Source: Novosphingobium capsulatum NBRC 12533
Lineage (GTDB): Bacteria > Pseudomonadota > Alphaproteobacteria > Sphingomonadales > Sphingomonadaceae
Length of the DNA: 64,000 nt
Reading direction: 5' to 3'
Assembly (NCBI RefSeq): GCF_001598375.1
Contig: NZ_BCYV01000023.1
Coordinates: forward strand, 1 to 64,000
The first letter of the stretch is position 1; each line of letters begins with the position of its first letter. Positions 52,488-60,066 of the stretch are shown piece by piece. Under the pieces are notes generated by a model. That model had not been told where the DNA came from. It saw only the letters and a program-made list of their open reading frames with translations, and ran no database searches. A program made the translations under genes and the position numbers.

Positions 52488-52850
52488 GTGGCAAAAAGAA
52501 TTCTGGTTGTCGAGGACAACGACCTCAACCGCAAGCTGTTCTGCGACCTCTTGGTGGCCAATGGCTTTACCGTGGAGCCGGTGGCCGACGGGCGCGAGGC
52601 ATTGGACCGCGCGCGCCAGTTCGTGCCAGGGCTGGTGATCATGGATATCCAGCTGCCCAACGTTTCGGGGCTGGAACTGATCGAGGCGCTCAAGGCCGAT
52701 CCGGTGCTGCGCCAGATCCCGATCCTGGCCGTCACCGCCTATGCCGGCAAGGGCGACGAGGAACGCATTCGCGAGGCCGGCGCCGAGGGCTATCTGGCCA
52801 AGCCGGTGTCCATCAGCCCGTTCATGCAGGCGGTGATGAAACTGATTTAG
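52488..52850 (+). CDS. divK: Single-domain response regulator DivK
   Basis: A 120-residue receiver domain without an output domain. The acidic pocket is VVEDND (9-10), the phosphorylated aspartate D53 in VIMDIQLPNVSG, the threonine in AVTAYAGKGDE, and the lysine in YLAKPV. It matches DivK of Caulobacter, which sets cell fate by acting on the DivJ/PleC kinases. The start is a GTG at 52488. Neighbouring pleD, sometimes next to divK, is not here. Confidence 0.92.
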   Translation: MAKRILVVEDNDLNRKLFCDLLVANGFTVEPVADGREALDRARQFVPGLVIMDIQLPNVSGLELIEALKADPVLRQIPILAVTAYAGKGDEERIREAGAEGYLAKPVSISPFMQAVMKLI

Positions 52851-53010
52851 ATCGCGGCCTGTGTATCATCGTCACCCCGCTTTCCCACGGCCACCGCGCA
52901 GGAAATCGGCCTCATCGCCCGTTCAGGCTTGACAGGGCAGGCCACAGGCCGCTTTTCCGCCGCAATGTTCTGGCAGGGGCACCGCCCTGCCCCACGGAGT
53001 TAGAGAGACG

Positions 53011-53250
53011 ATGGACCGCCCCGCCACTGCCGCTAAGATTGCCGAGCTGATCGAGCCCTTCAACAAGAAGGGCGTGGCCATCACCGATGCCACCACCTTT
53101 GCCGGCGACCTGGAGTGGGACAGCCTGACGGTGATGGATTTCGTCGCCGCGATCGAGGACGAGTTTGACATCATCATCAGCATGAACCAGCAGGCCGAGA
53201 TCGAAACCTATGGCCAGCTGATCGACGCCGTGACCAAGCTGCAAGGGTAA
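53011..53250 (+). CDS. Acyl carrier protein dedicated to sphingolipid synthesis
   Basis: A 79-residue acyl carrier protein. The phosphopantetheine serine is S38 in LEWDSLTVMDFVAAIEDEF, followed by the acidic helix and ISMNQQAEIETYGQLIDAV. It differs from the housekeeping AcpP core (DSLD replaced by DSLT) and sits 8 bp before serine palmitoyltransferase. In Caulobacter and Sphingomonas the equivalent carrier delivers the fatty acyl chain to that enzyme. It is preceded by a 160-bp gap that should hold the operon promoter. Confidence 0.9.
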   Translation: MDRPATAAKIAELIEPFNKKGVAITDATTFAGDLEWDSLTVMDFVAAIEDEFDIIISMNQQAEIETYGQLIDAVTKLQG

Positions 53251-53258
53251 GCGCCCCC

Positions 53259-54458
53259 ATGACCGACCTGTTTTCCAAGTTCGACGGCCTGATCGAACAG
53301 CGCCGCGCGCTGCTGTCCACCGGCGTCACCGATCCGTTCAACCTGGTGATGGAAAAGGTGATCTCGCCCACCGTTGCGGTGTGCAACGGGCGCGAGACGA
53401 TCCTGCTGGGCACCTACAACTACATGGGCATGACGTTCGACCCGGACGTGATCGCCGCTGGCAAGCAGGCGCTCGATGAGTTCGGTTCGGGCACCACCGG
53501 CAGCCGCGTGCTCAACGGCACCTATGCCGGGCACCGCGCCGTGGAAGACGCGCTCAAGGACTTCTATGGCATGGACCATGCCATGGTGTTCTCCACCGGC
53601 TATCAGGCCAACCTGGGCATCATCAGCACGATGGCCGGCAAGGGCGATTACATCGTGCTCGACATCGACAGCCACGCCTCGATCTGGGACGGCTGCAAGA
53701 TGGGCGACGCCGAAGTCGTGCCGTTCAAGCACAACGATATCGAAGCGATGGAAAAGCGCCTCAAGCGCATTCCCGAAGGCGCGGGCAAGCTTGTCGTGCT
53801 CGAAGGCGTCTATTCGATGCTGGGCGACATCGCCCCGCTCAAGGAAATGATCGCCGTTGCCAAGGCCCACGGCGCCATGGTGCTGGTGGACGAAGCCCAC
53901 TCGATGGGCTTCATCGGCCCCAACGGGCGCGGCGTCGCCGAAGACCAGGGCGTGCTTGACCAGGTCGATTTCGTGATCGGCACGTTCTCCAAGTCGGTCG
54001 GCACGGTGGGCGGCTTCTGCGTGTCGAACCACCCCAAGTTCGAAATCCTGCGCCTGGTGTGCCGTCCTTATGTGTTCACCGCTTCGCTGCCGCCCAGCGT
54101 AGTGCACACCGCCAGCACCTCGATCCGCAAGCTGATGCATGCCGCCGACAAGCGCGCGCACCTGTGGGAAAATTCCAAGACCCTGCACGCTGGCCTGACC
54201 CAGCGCGGCTTCAAGCTGGGCACGGCCACGCCGCAAAGCGCGATCATCTCGGTGATCATGCCCGATCTGGAGCGGGGCGCGATGATGTGGGAAGCGCTGC
54301 TGCACGAAGGGCTCTATGTGAATCTGGCGCGCCCGCCGGCAACGCCAGCGGGGATGACCTTGCTGCGCTGCTCGCTCTGCGCCGCGCACAGCGCCGAGCA
54401 GGTGCAGACGATCATCGGCATGTTCGAACGCGCCGGCAAGGCGGTGGGCATCATCTGA
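53259..54458 (+). CDS. spt: Serine palmitoyltransferase
   Basis: A 399-residue PLP-dependent alpha-oxoamine synthase that condenses L-serine with a C16 acyl thioester to 3-ketosphinganine, the first step of sphingolipid synthesis. The PLP lysine is K245 in GTFSKSVGTVGGFC, with stacking H139 (DIDSHASIWD), D211 and H214 (VDEAHSMGF). The N-terminal NYMGMTFDP and GSGTTGSRVLNGTY match the Sphingomonas soluble enzyme, which is about 420 residues. The preceding carrier protein and the sphingomonad setting favour this over AONS or KBL. Confidence 0.93.
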   Translation: MTDLFSKFDGLIEQRRALLSTGVTDPFNLVMEKVISPTVAVCNGRETILLGTYNYMGMTFDPDVIAAGKQALDEFGSGTTGSRVLNGTYAGHRAVEDALKDFYGMDHAMVFSTGYQANLGIISTMAGKGDYIVLDIDSHASIWDGCKMGDAEVVPFKHNDIEAMEKRLKRIPEGAGKLVVLEGVYSMLGDIAPLKEMIAVAKAHGAMVLVDEAHSMGFIGPNGRGVAEDQGVLDQVDFVIGTFSKSVGTVGGFCVSNHPKFEILRLVCRPYVFTASLPPSVVHTASTSIRKLMHAADKRAHLWENSKTLHAGLTQRGFKLGTATPQSAIISVIMPDLERGAMMWEALLHEGLYVNLARPPATPAGMTLLRCSLCAAHSAEQVQTIIGMFERAGKAVGII

Positions 54459-55270
54459 TGCGCCGGGCAATTGCCAATCTGGCCGGGGCGGGCGCTGGCG
54501 CGCTGGCCCTGGCACTGATGCTGGCCGCTTCGCCGGCGCTGGCAGCGCAGGCCGGGCAGCCGGCCGTGCCCGCGCCAGTCCCCAGCGTGACCGTGGCCGT
54601 GGCGCCGATCGGGCCGACCGCGATGGTGGCCGAGCCGTGCACGCCCAGCCGTGTCGGCGGCTATGACTGGGGCAACCTGTGCCGCTATCAGAAGGCCGAT
54701 CGCCAGGTGCCGCAACCGCTGCGCGCGGTGTTCATCGGCGATTCGATCACCGAATGGTGGCTGACCACCGCCCCGGCGATGTTTGCCGGCGGCATCGTCG
54801 ATCGGGGCATTGCCGGGCAGACCAGCCCGCAGATCCTGCTGCGGTTCTATCAGGACGTCGTGCGCCTGCGCCCACGCGTGGTGCACATTATGTGCGGCAC
54901 CAACGACGTGGCCGGCAACACCGGGCCGACCAGCCCGGATGAATATGCTGCCAACGTGCTGGCGATGGTCGATCTGGCCAAGGCCAATGGCATTGCCGTG
55001 GTGCTGGGCAGCGTGCTGCCCGCCGGCGGTTTCAACTGGCGTAGCGAGATGAAGCCAGCCGCACAGATTGCCGCGCTCAATGCCTGGCTCAAAGACCTCG
55101 CCCGTGCCCGCGGCCTGGCCTATGCCGACTACTACAGCGCGATGGCCACGCCCGAAGGGGCGATGAAGCCCGGCTTGTCGAGCGATGGCGTCCATCCCAA
55201 TGCCGCCGGCTATGCCGTGATGGAGCCGATCGCCCGCGCCGCCTTGGCCGAGGCAGAAAAGCCGCGCTGA
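54458..55270 (+). CDS. Exported SGNH/GDSL-family hydrolase
   Basis: A 270-residue esterase with a signal peptide (ALALALMLAASPALAAQ, cut near 30). The SGNH blocks are in order: FIGDSITEWW (Ser), RGIAGQTS (Gly), CGTNDVAGN (Asn) and SDGVHPNAAGY (Asp and His). It resembles TesA/platelet-activating-factor acetylhydrolase-like enzymes that cut acyl esters in the periplasm. The start overlaps the serine palmitoyltransferase stop (TGATG), so it is coupled to sphingolipid synthesis and may modify or trim a lipid or glycan product. Confidence 0.85.
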   Translation: MRRAIANLAGAGAGALALALMLAASPALAAQAGQPAVPAPVPSVTVAVAPIGPTAMVAEPCTPSRVGGYDWGNLCRYQKADRQVPQPLRAVFIGDSITEWWLTTAPAMFAGGIVDRGIAGQTSPQILLRFYQDVVRLRPRVVHIMCGTNDVAGNTGPTSPDEYAANVLAMVDLAKANGIAVVLGSVLPAGGFNWRSEMKPAAQIAALNAWLKDLARARGLAYADYYSAMATPEGAMKPGLSSDGVHPNAAGYAVMEPIARAALAEAEKPR

Positions 55271-55394
55271 CACACCTGCCGTTCCGGCAGACCTGCCTGG
55301 ACGAAAATTGGACACTTGTCCTACCCCCGCCCTATCTGCTTAGATCACAGATAGGGCGGCACAGGGGGTGCCGCGCGATGTGCGAGGTGCCCGC

Positions 55395-57182
55395 ATGCAT
55401 TCCCTTCGCCTGATTTCGCTATTGGCCGGTTCGGCCTTGGCGGCCAGCGCCGCCCAAGCCGCGCCCGCGCCGGTGGCCGATACCGTTCTGCTGCACGGCC
55501 AGATCCACACCATCGATGCCCAGGGCAGTGTTGCCCAGGCGATCGCGATCAAGGATGGGCGGATCGTCTATCTGGGCAGCGATGCCGGGGCCAGGGCGAT
55601 GGCCGGCCCGGCGACGCAGACCATCGACCTCAAGGGCGGCGTGGTCATGCCCGGCCTGATCGATGCGCACATGCACCCGCTGGAGGGCGGCGCCGGCCTG
55701 CTTGCCTGCGACCTGCAATACAAGCGGTTGACCGTGCCCGAATTCCAGGCGGCCCTTGCTGCCTGCGCGGCCAAGGATGGTGATGCCGCCAACGAGGGCA
55801 AGTGGCTGATCGCGGTGCACTGGTTTCAGCAGGAAATGCAGCCGCTGGGCGTGGACATGACCAAGGCGATGCTCGACGCGCTGCCGACGCGGCGGCCAGT
55901 GGCAGTGTTCTCCTCGTTCGGGCATTCCGCCCTGGTCAACAGCAAGGCGCTGGCCCTGGCCGGCATCGATGCCAGGACGCCCGATCCGGTTGGTGGCGCG
56001 ATCCATCACGATGACACGGGCGCGCCTACCGGCCTTTTGGAAGACGCCGCGCAAGACCTGGTGCGCAAGCTGGTGCCCACGCCAACGCCGGCGGACGATA
56101 TCGTTGCCGCGCGCGCTGCCCTCAGCGCGATGGCAGCGCAGGGCGTGACCACGTTCCTCGATGCCGATGCGCCGCGCGAATCAATCCATGCCTTTTCCGT
56201 ACTGTCCAAGGCCGGGGAATTGACCGCGCGCGGCCATTTCGCGCCGCACATCGCGCCCGAGGAAGGCCCCTCTCCCGAGCCGGCGCTGGCCCGCATCGTC
56301 GAATGGCGGCGCGCCTATGACCAGGGCGCGGCGCAAGTGCAACCCACGATCATGGTGCGCACGATCAAGCTCTATATGGATGGCGTGATCACCGCCCCGG
56401 CCTTTACCGGGGTGATGCTGCAACCCTATCTGGAAAACCACGGCACGCCGGAAAAGCCCGATTGGCAGCCCGGCACCAACAAGGGGCCGGCGCCCTATTT
56501 CCCGCCCGCCGTGCTGGCGCCGCTGCTGGAGCGCATCACCGCACTGGGCTTTGACCCGCACATGCATGCCGATGGCGATGGCGCGGTACGCATCGCGCTC
56601 GATGCCGTGGCCGCCCTGCTCAAGAGCCAGCCGACGCGCGACGTGCGCCCGGCGATCGCCCATGACGAGATCGTCGATCCCACTGATTTCCCGCGCTACA
56701 AGGCACTGGGCGTCACCCCGGTGCTATCGCTGCAATGGGGCAAGCAGGCCGCCGATACCGTGGCCGGCGCCAAGGATTACCTCGGCCCCAAGCGCTATGC
56801 CTTCATGGAGCCTTCGGGCCTTCTGGCCAAGGCCGGCGCGCGCATCACCTTTGGCAGCGACTGGCCGGTCGATCCGCTGAACGAATGGTTTGCCCTGAAA
56901 GTGGGGGTAACCCGGCGCAACGATCCCTCGGCCGGGCCGGAATACAGCCAGCCGCTGTCGGGCGGGCCGCCGCTGTCGGTGATGCAGGCGGTGCGCGCGG
57001 CCACGATCAACGCGGCCTGGTCGCTGCGCGCCGAGCATCAGGTGGGCAGCCTGGAACGCGGCAAGTTTGCCGATCTGATCTGGATTGATCGCGATATCTT
57101 TGCCGGCAACCCCGATGCGATTGCGCAGACTCGGGTGCTGCTGACCATGGTGGGCGGCAAAGTGGTCTATCGCGCCCCCTGA
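55395..57182 (+). CDS. Exported amidohydrolase (YtcJ-like, amidohydrolase family 3)
   Basis: A 595-residue metal-dependent hydrolase with a signal peptide (SLLAGSALAASAAQAAP). The N-terminal beta-sandwich is DTVLLHGQIHTIDAQG; the metal site begins at GLIDAHMHPLEGG (His-x-His); later histidines lie in DPHMHADGDGAVR and AHDEIVD, and the final aspartate in FGSDWPVDPLNEW. Family 3 enzymes hydrolyse amides, N-acyl groups or cyclic C-N bonds; the substrate is unknown. The ATG at 55395 has a GAGGTG ribosome site; a start at 55368 is less likely. Confidence 0.87.
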   Translation: MHSLRLISLLAGSALAASAAQAAPAPVADTVLLHGQIHTIDAQGSVAQAIAIKDGRIVYLGSDAGARAMAGPATQTIDLKGGVVMPGLIDAHMHPLEGGAGLLACDLQYKRLTVPEFQAALAACAAKDGDAANEGKWLIAVHWFQQEMQPLGVDMTKAMLDALPTRRPVAVFSSFGHSALVNSKALALAGIDARTPDPVGGAIHHDDTGAPTGLLEDAAQDLVRKLVPTPTPADDIVAARAALSAMAAQGVTTFLDADAPRESIHAFSVLSKAGELTARGHFAPHIAPEEGPSPEPALARIVEWRRAYDQGAAQVQPTIMVRTIKLYMDGVITAPAFTGVMLQPYLENHGTPEKPDWQPGTNKGPAPYFPPAVLAPLLERITALGFDPHMHADGDGAVRIALDAVAALLKSQPTRDVRPAIAHDEIVDPTDFPRYKALGVTPVLSLQWGKQAADTVAGAKDYLGPKRYAFMEPSGLLAKAGARITFGSDWPVDPLNEWFALKVGVTRRNDPSAGPEYSQPLSGGPPLSVMQAVRAATINAAWSLRAEHQVGSLERGKFADLIWIDRDIFAGNPDAIAQTRVLLTMVGGKVVYRAP

Positions 57183-57195
57183 CAACCACGAACCG

Positions 57196-57228
57196 GCGGC
57201 GCGGGGGCGTGAAGGCCCCCCGCGCCGC
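57196..57228. terminator. Strong bidirectional hairpin between convergent genes
   Basis: A perfect 12-bp stem (57196-57207, GCGGCGCGGGGG, with 57217-57228) around a 9-base loop, 13 bp after the amidohydrolase stop and 8 bp before the end of the EthD-like gene. No clear T run follows on either strand. Confidence 0.65.
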
Positions 57229-57236
57229 AAACCCGC

Positions 57237-57530
57237 TTAATCCGCCGCGCGGTAGATCACCGGGGCGATGTCGGTGAAATTGGCCACATCGGCCAGCACT
57301 TGCGGCGTATCCGGGCTGGCCAGCGCGGCATCGATCGCCGCCTGGCTGGAAAAGCGCAGCAGGACCGACGCTTTCCACGGCTGGTCGCCCGCCGGAAACA
57401 GCACTTCGGCCCCGGTAAAGCCGTGCGGGGTCCACAGCCGCTCTACCAGCGGGATATGCGTGGCGGTATAGTAGGCGGCATCGAACCGCGCGCCTTCGTG
57501 CGCGGGATAGCTGACGATCAACGTGGCCAT
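57237..57530 (-). CDS. Small EthD-family protein
   Basis: A 97-residue protein of the dimeric alpha/beta barrel fold: MATLIVSYPAHEGARF, then AYYTATHIPLVERLW (the EthD histidine helix), FPAGDQPWKASVLLRFSS, and a C-terminal helix. Such proteins appear near ether, polyketide or aromatic degradation genes and have no settled activity. It ends in the hairpin shared with the amidohydrolase and lies 48 bp downstream of the rhodanese-like gene. Confidence 0.82.
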   Translation of the reverse strand: MATLIVSYPAHEGARFDAAYYTATHIPLVERLWTPHGFTGAEVLFPAGDQPWKASVLLRFSSQAAIDAALASPDTPQVLADVANFTDIAPVIYRAAD

Positions 57531-57578
57531 GGCATTTCTCCTGTCGGTGGTTCTGATTGTGGTTCTGGTTTCAACGCA

Positions 57579-58157
57579 TCACTTGTCGGGCACCGGCACG
57601 GGGGTTGCCGGCACCAGGTTGCCGCCGGCATCGTGCCATCCCTCAATCCCTTCGGCCAGCCAGCGTACGCCCGCAACGCCGCCCAGCGCCAGGCGCCGGG
57701 CGGCGTTCCAGCTCATCCAGCAATCGGCGCGGCAGAACAGCACGATCGGCGCAGCCGGATGCTGGCGGCGGAAGGCTGCAACCTGTGTGGTCAGCGCCTG
57801 CCACAGCAGCGGATCGGGCGGGGCGCGGCCGGTTTCCGGGTACCACAGGGCGCCGGGGATCGTCTCGTGCGGGGTGGCCAGCGTCCAGGCACCGCTGGCA
57901 CCATCACGATGCGCGCCTTCGGCCGGCAAGACATCGATGAACAGCGCTGCGCCGGGCGCCAGCTGCCGCGCCTGCGCCAACGGGATTGCGCTGGCTGGCG
58001 CCGGATCGCGGTCCACTGGCGCGCGGAACGCCGCGTTGCGATAGCCCTGAGCATCGAACGGCGCGGCCTGTTGCGCCCAGGCTGGCGAGAGGACCGGCGC
58101 GGCCGTCATGGCCAGCACCATCCCTGCCCACGGGATGCGACGCAGTGCTGCGATCAT
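57579..58157 (-). CDS. Rhodanese-like CXXCW-motif protein (PQQ-dependent catabolism associated)
   Basis: A 192-residue exported protein (signal peptide ending at PAWAQ, about 28). The rhodanese-like body ends with VLFCRADCWMSWNAARR: two cysteines followed by tryptophan, the mark of the family tied to PQQ-dependent alcohol oxidation (TIGR03865-type). Here the spacing is C-x3-C-W. It is divergent from the SoxYZ-like carrier by 91 bp, matching the known co-occurrence of these families. The ATG at 58157 avoids an unlikely longer leader. Confidence 0.83.
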   Translation of the reverse strand: MIAALRRIPWAGMVLAMTAAPVLSPAWAQQAAPFDAQGYRNAAFRAPVDRDPAPASAIPLAQARQLAPGAALFIDVLPAEGAHRDGASGAWTLATPHETIPGALWYPETGRAPPDPLLWQALTTQVAAFRRQHPAAPIVLFCRADCWMSWNAARRLALGGVAGVRWLAEGIEGWHDAGGNLVPATPVPVPDK

Positions 58158-58227
58158 TCTCTCCCATCCCTTGCCCAAGCTGGCCCTCGATCTTGGCCTA
58201 TGGTGCAATTGTAGAATGCTGCCCGAT

Positions 58228-58246
58228 CAAGGCAAATGGTGCCTTG
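58228..58246 (+). promoter_or_regulatory. Hairpin over the ribosome site of the SoxYZ-like gene
   Basis: CAAGGCA (58228-58234) and TGCCTTG (58240-58246) are perfect inverted repeats with a 5-base loop, ending two bases before the ATG. The AAGG ribosome site lies within the left arm, so the folded RNA would hide it. The dyad could instead be a protein-binding operator. Confidence 0.4.
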
Positions 58247-58248
58247 GT

Positions 58249-59025
58249 ATGAAGCGCCCTGCCCTCCTCGTGCCGATCATGGCTTTGCTGGCAAGCACCA
58301 CGCCGGTTGCCGCCGCCCCTACGCCGGGCTTGGTGGCCGATCCGCTGGCCTCGCCGATGTGGGACAATCACGCCGCGTGGCTGCTGGGCAAGGCGCCGGT
58401 GCGGTTTGACCCGGCGGTGATCGTGACCATGCCCGATGTGACGGAAAACCAGCATGTTTTCCCCGTTACCGTCGATGCCCGCGCGCTGGGCAAGGTGCAG
58501 CGGATCGTCGTGCTGATGGATCTGAACCCCTTGCCCGTGGCGATCGATTACCAGCCCCAGGGCGCGCTTCCCTATGTCAGCCTGCGCATCAAGCTGGACC
58601 AGCGCACGCCGGTGCGAGCGCTGGTGCTGACCGCCGATGGCGTGTGGCACGTGGGCGGGCGCTGGATCGATGCGGCGGGCGGTGGTTGCTCGGCCCCGCC
58701 GGTCAGCCGGGTCAAGGGCGATTGGGCGCAGCATCTGGGCGAAATGCGCGGGAAGCTGTGGCACGAGGCCGCCGATACCCGCCTGCGCGTAAGCGTGCGC
58801 CATCCGATGGACACCGGCTATGTCGACAATATCGCCGCCTACAACATCGAGACGATGCAGGTGCGTGGCGCAGATGGCGCGGCGCTGGGCACGATGACGA
58901 TCAACGGCTCAGTATCCGAAGACCCGGCATTCACCCTGCTGTTGCCGCCCACGCAGGCCGGCCCGGTCAGCATCCATATGGCCGACAGCAACGGTCGCAC
59001 GTTTGACGGCAGGCTGGCACCATGA
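58249..59025 (+). CDS. Quinoprotein dehydrogenase-associated SoxYZ-like carrier
   Basis: A 258-residue exported carrier (signal peptide ending near AAAP, about 23). The N-terminal half resembles SoxY, ending in AAGGGCSAPP with the candidate swinging-arm cysteine C147. The C-terminal half resembles SoxZ (RLRVSVRHPMDTGYVDNIAAYNIETM). In SoxYZ the carrier cysteine binds sulfur intermediates; the quinoprotein-linked fusion form is tied to PQQ enzymes. It overlaps the metallohydrolase gene (ATGA). Confidence 0.82.
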   Translation: MKRPALLVPIMALLASTTPVAAAPTPGLVADPLASPMWDNHAAWLLGKAPVRFDPAVIVTMPDVTENQHVFPVTVDARALGKVQRIVVLMDLNPLPVAIDYQPQGALPYVSLRIKLDQRTPVRALVLTADGVWHVGGRWIDAAGGGCSAPPVSRVKGDWAQHLGEMRGKLWHEAADTRLRVSVRHPMDTGYVDNIAAYNIETMQVRGADGAALGTMTINGSVSEDPAFTLLLPPTQAGPVSIHMADSNGRTFDGRLAP

Positions 59026-60008
59026 CGCTATCGCGCCGCGCGGCCCTGGGCCTGCTTGCCGCCGCGCCAGTGGCATTGCCAGCGCGCATGGCCCGGGCGG
59101 AAACCTTTGCCGGTCGCTATGCCTATGATCCCCAGCCGATCGGGCCGGGCATCTGGCTGGTGCGCGGGGCGGACGAGGCCATCGTGTTCGGCAATGGCGG
59201 GGCCATCGCCAATGCAGTGGTCATGGCCTGCCCGCAAGGCGGGGCCGTGCTGTTCGACTGCGGTCCATCGCTGCGCTATGCTCAAGGGTTGGCGGCGGTG
59301 GCGGAAAAGCTGTGCCACGGCCCGGTGCGGCGTGTGTTCCTCAGCCATCTGCACCCCGATCATGCCCTGGGCACGGCGGCGTTCGATCCGGCGATCGTGG
59401 CCGCGCTGCCCGCCACCCGCACCGAATTGGAGCGGGACGGCAATGGCTTTGCCGATGCGATGTACCGCATCCTGGCCGACTGGATGCGCGGCACTGCCGT
59501 GGCCCTGCCCGGCGCGACGGTCGTTCCTGGGCCAATCGAGATTGCGGGCCGGCGGCTTCAGGCCATGGCGCTCAAGGGGCATTCCGATGGCGACTTGGTG
59601 CTGGTGGACGAGGCGAGCGGCACGATCCTGGCCGGTGACCTGGTGTTTTACGATCGCGCCCCGGCCACGCCCGATGCCAACCTCGCGGCCTGGCGCGAGA
59701 GCCTGGCGACGCTGGCCGCCCTGCCCCATCACCAACTCGTGCCTGGCCATGGCCCGCTCGATCCCAGCGGGACGGCGGCCATCGCCCAGACCCGCGACTG
59801 GCTCGATTGGCTGGAGCAGGCGCTGAACCAGGCGGTCGCGCAAGGCCTCGACATGACCGAGGCGGGATCGCTGCCAATTCCCGACCGCTTCGCCACGGTG
59901 AAGCTGGCACGCTATGAACTGCAGCGATCGGTGGCGCACTTCTATGCCGGCATCGAGGCGCAGCGCTTGCCGCGCATCGACGCCGGCAGTGGCAACGGAA
60001 ACGGCTGA
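59022..60008 (+). CDS. Quinoprotein relay system zinc metallohydrolase
   Basis: A 328-residue metallo-beta-lactamase-fold enzyme with a Tat-like signal (TLSRRAALGLLAAAPVALP). The zinc motif HLHPDHALG (H109, H111, D113, H114) is followed by ALKGHSDGDLVLVDEASGTILAGDLVFYD with a further histidine and aspartate, and VPGHGPLDPSG near residue 245. It matches the metallohydrolase class that accompanies SoxYZ-like carriers and PQQ dehydrogenases. No PQQ dehydrogenase or cytochrome gene is seen nearby. Confidence 0.83.
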   Translation: MTLSRRAALGLLAAAPVALPARMARAETFAGRYAYDPQPIGPGIWLVRGADEAIVFGNGGAIANAVVMACPQGGAVLFDCGPSLRYAQGLAAVAEKLCHGPVRRVFLSHLHPDHALGTAAFDPAIVAALPATRTELERDGNGFADAMYRILADWMRGTAVALPGATVVPGPIEIAGRRLQAMALKGHSDGDLVLVDEASGTILAGDLVFYDRAPATPDANLAAWRESLATLAALPHHQLVPGHGPLDPSGTAAIAQTRDWLDWLEQALNQAVAQGLDMTEAGSLPIPDRFATVKLARYELQRSVAHFYAGIEAQRLPRIDAGSGNGNG

Positions 60009-60066
60009 CAAGCGACGTTTTTGCAGGAATAGTGCGGCCCTGACCAAATTCGGTGGGGGCACCATC

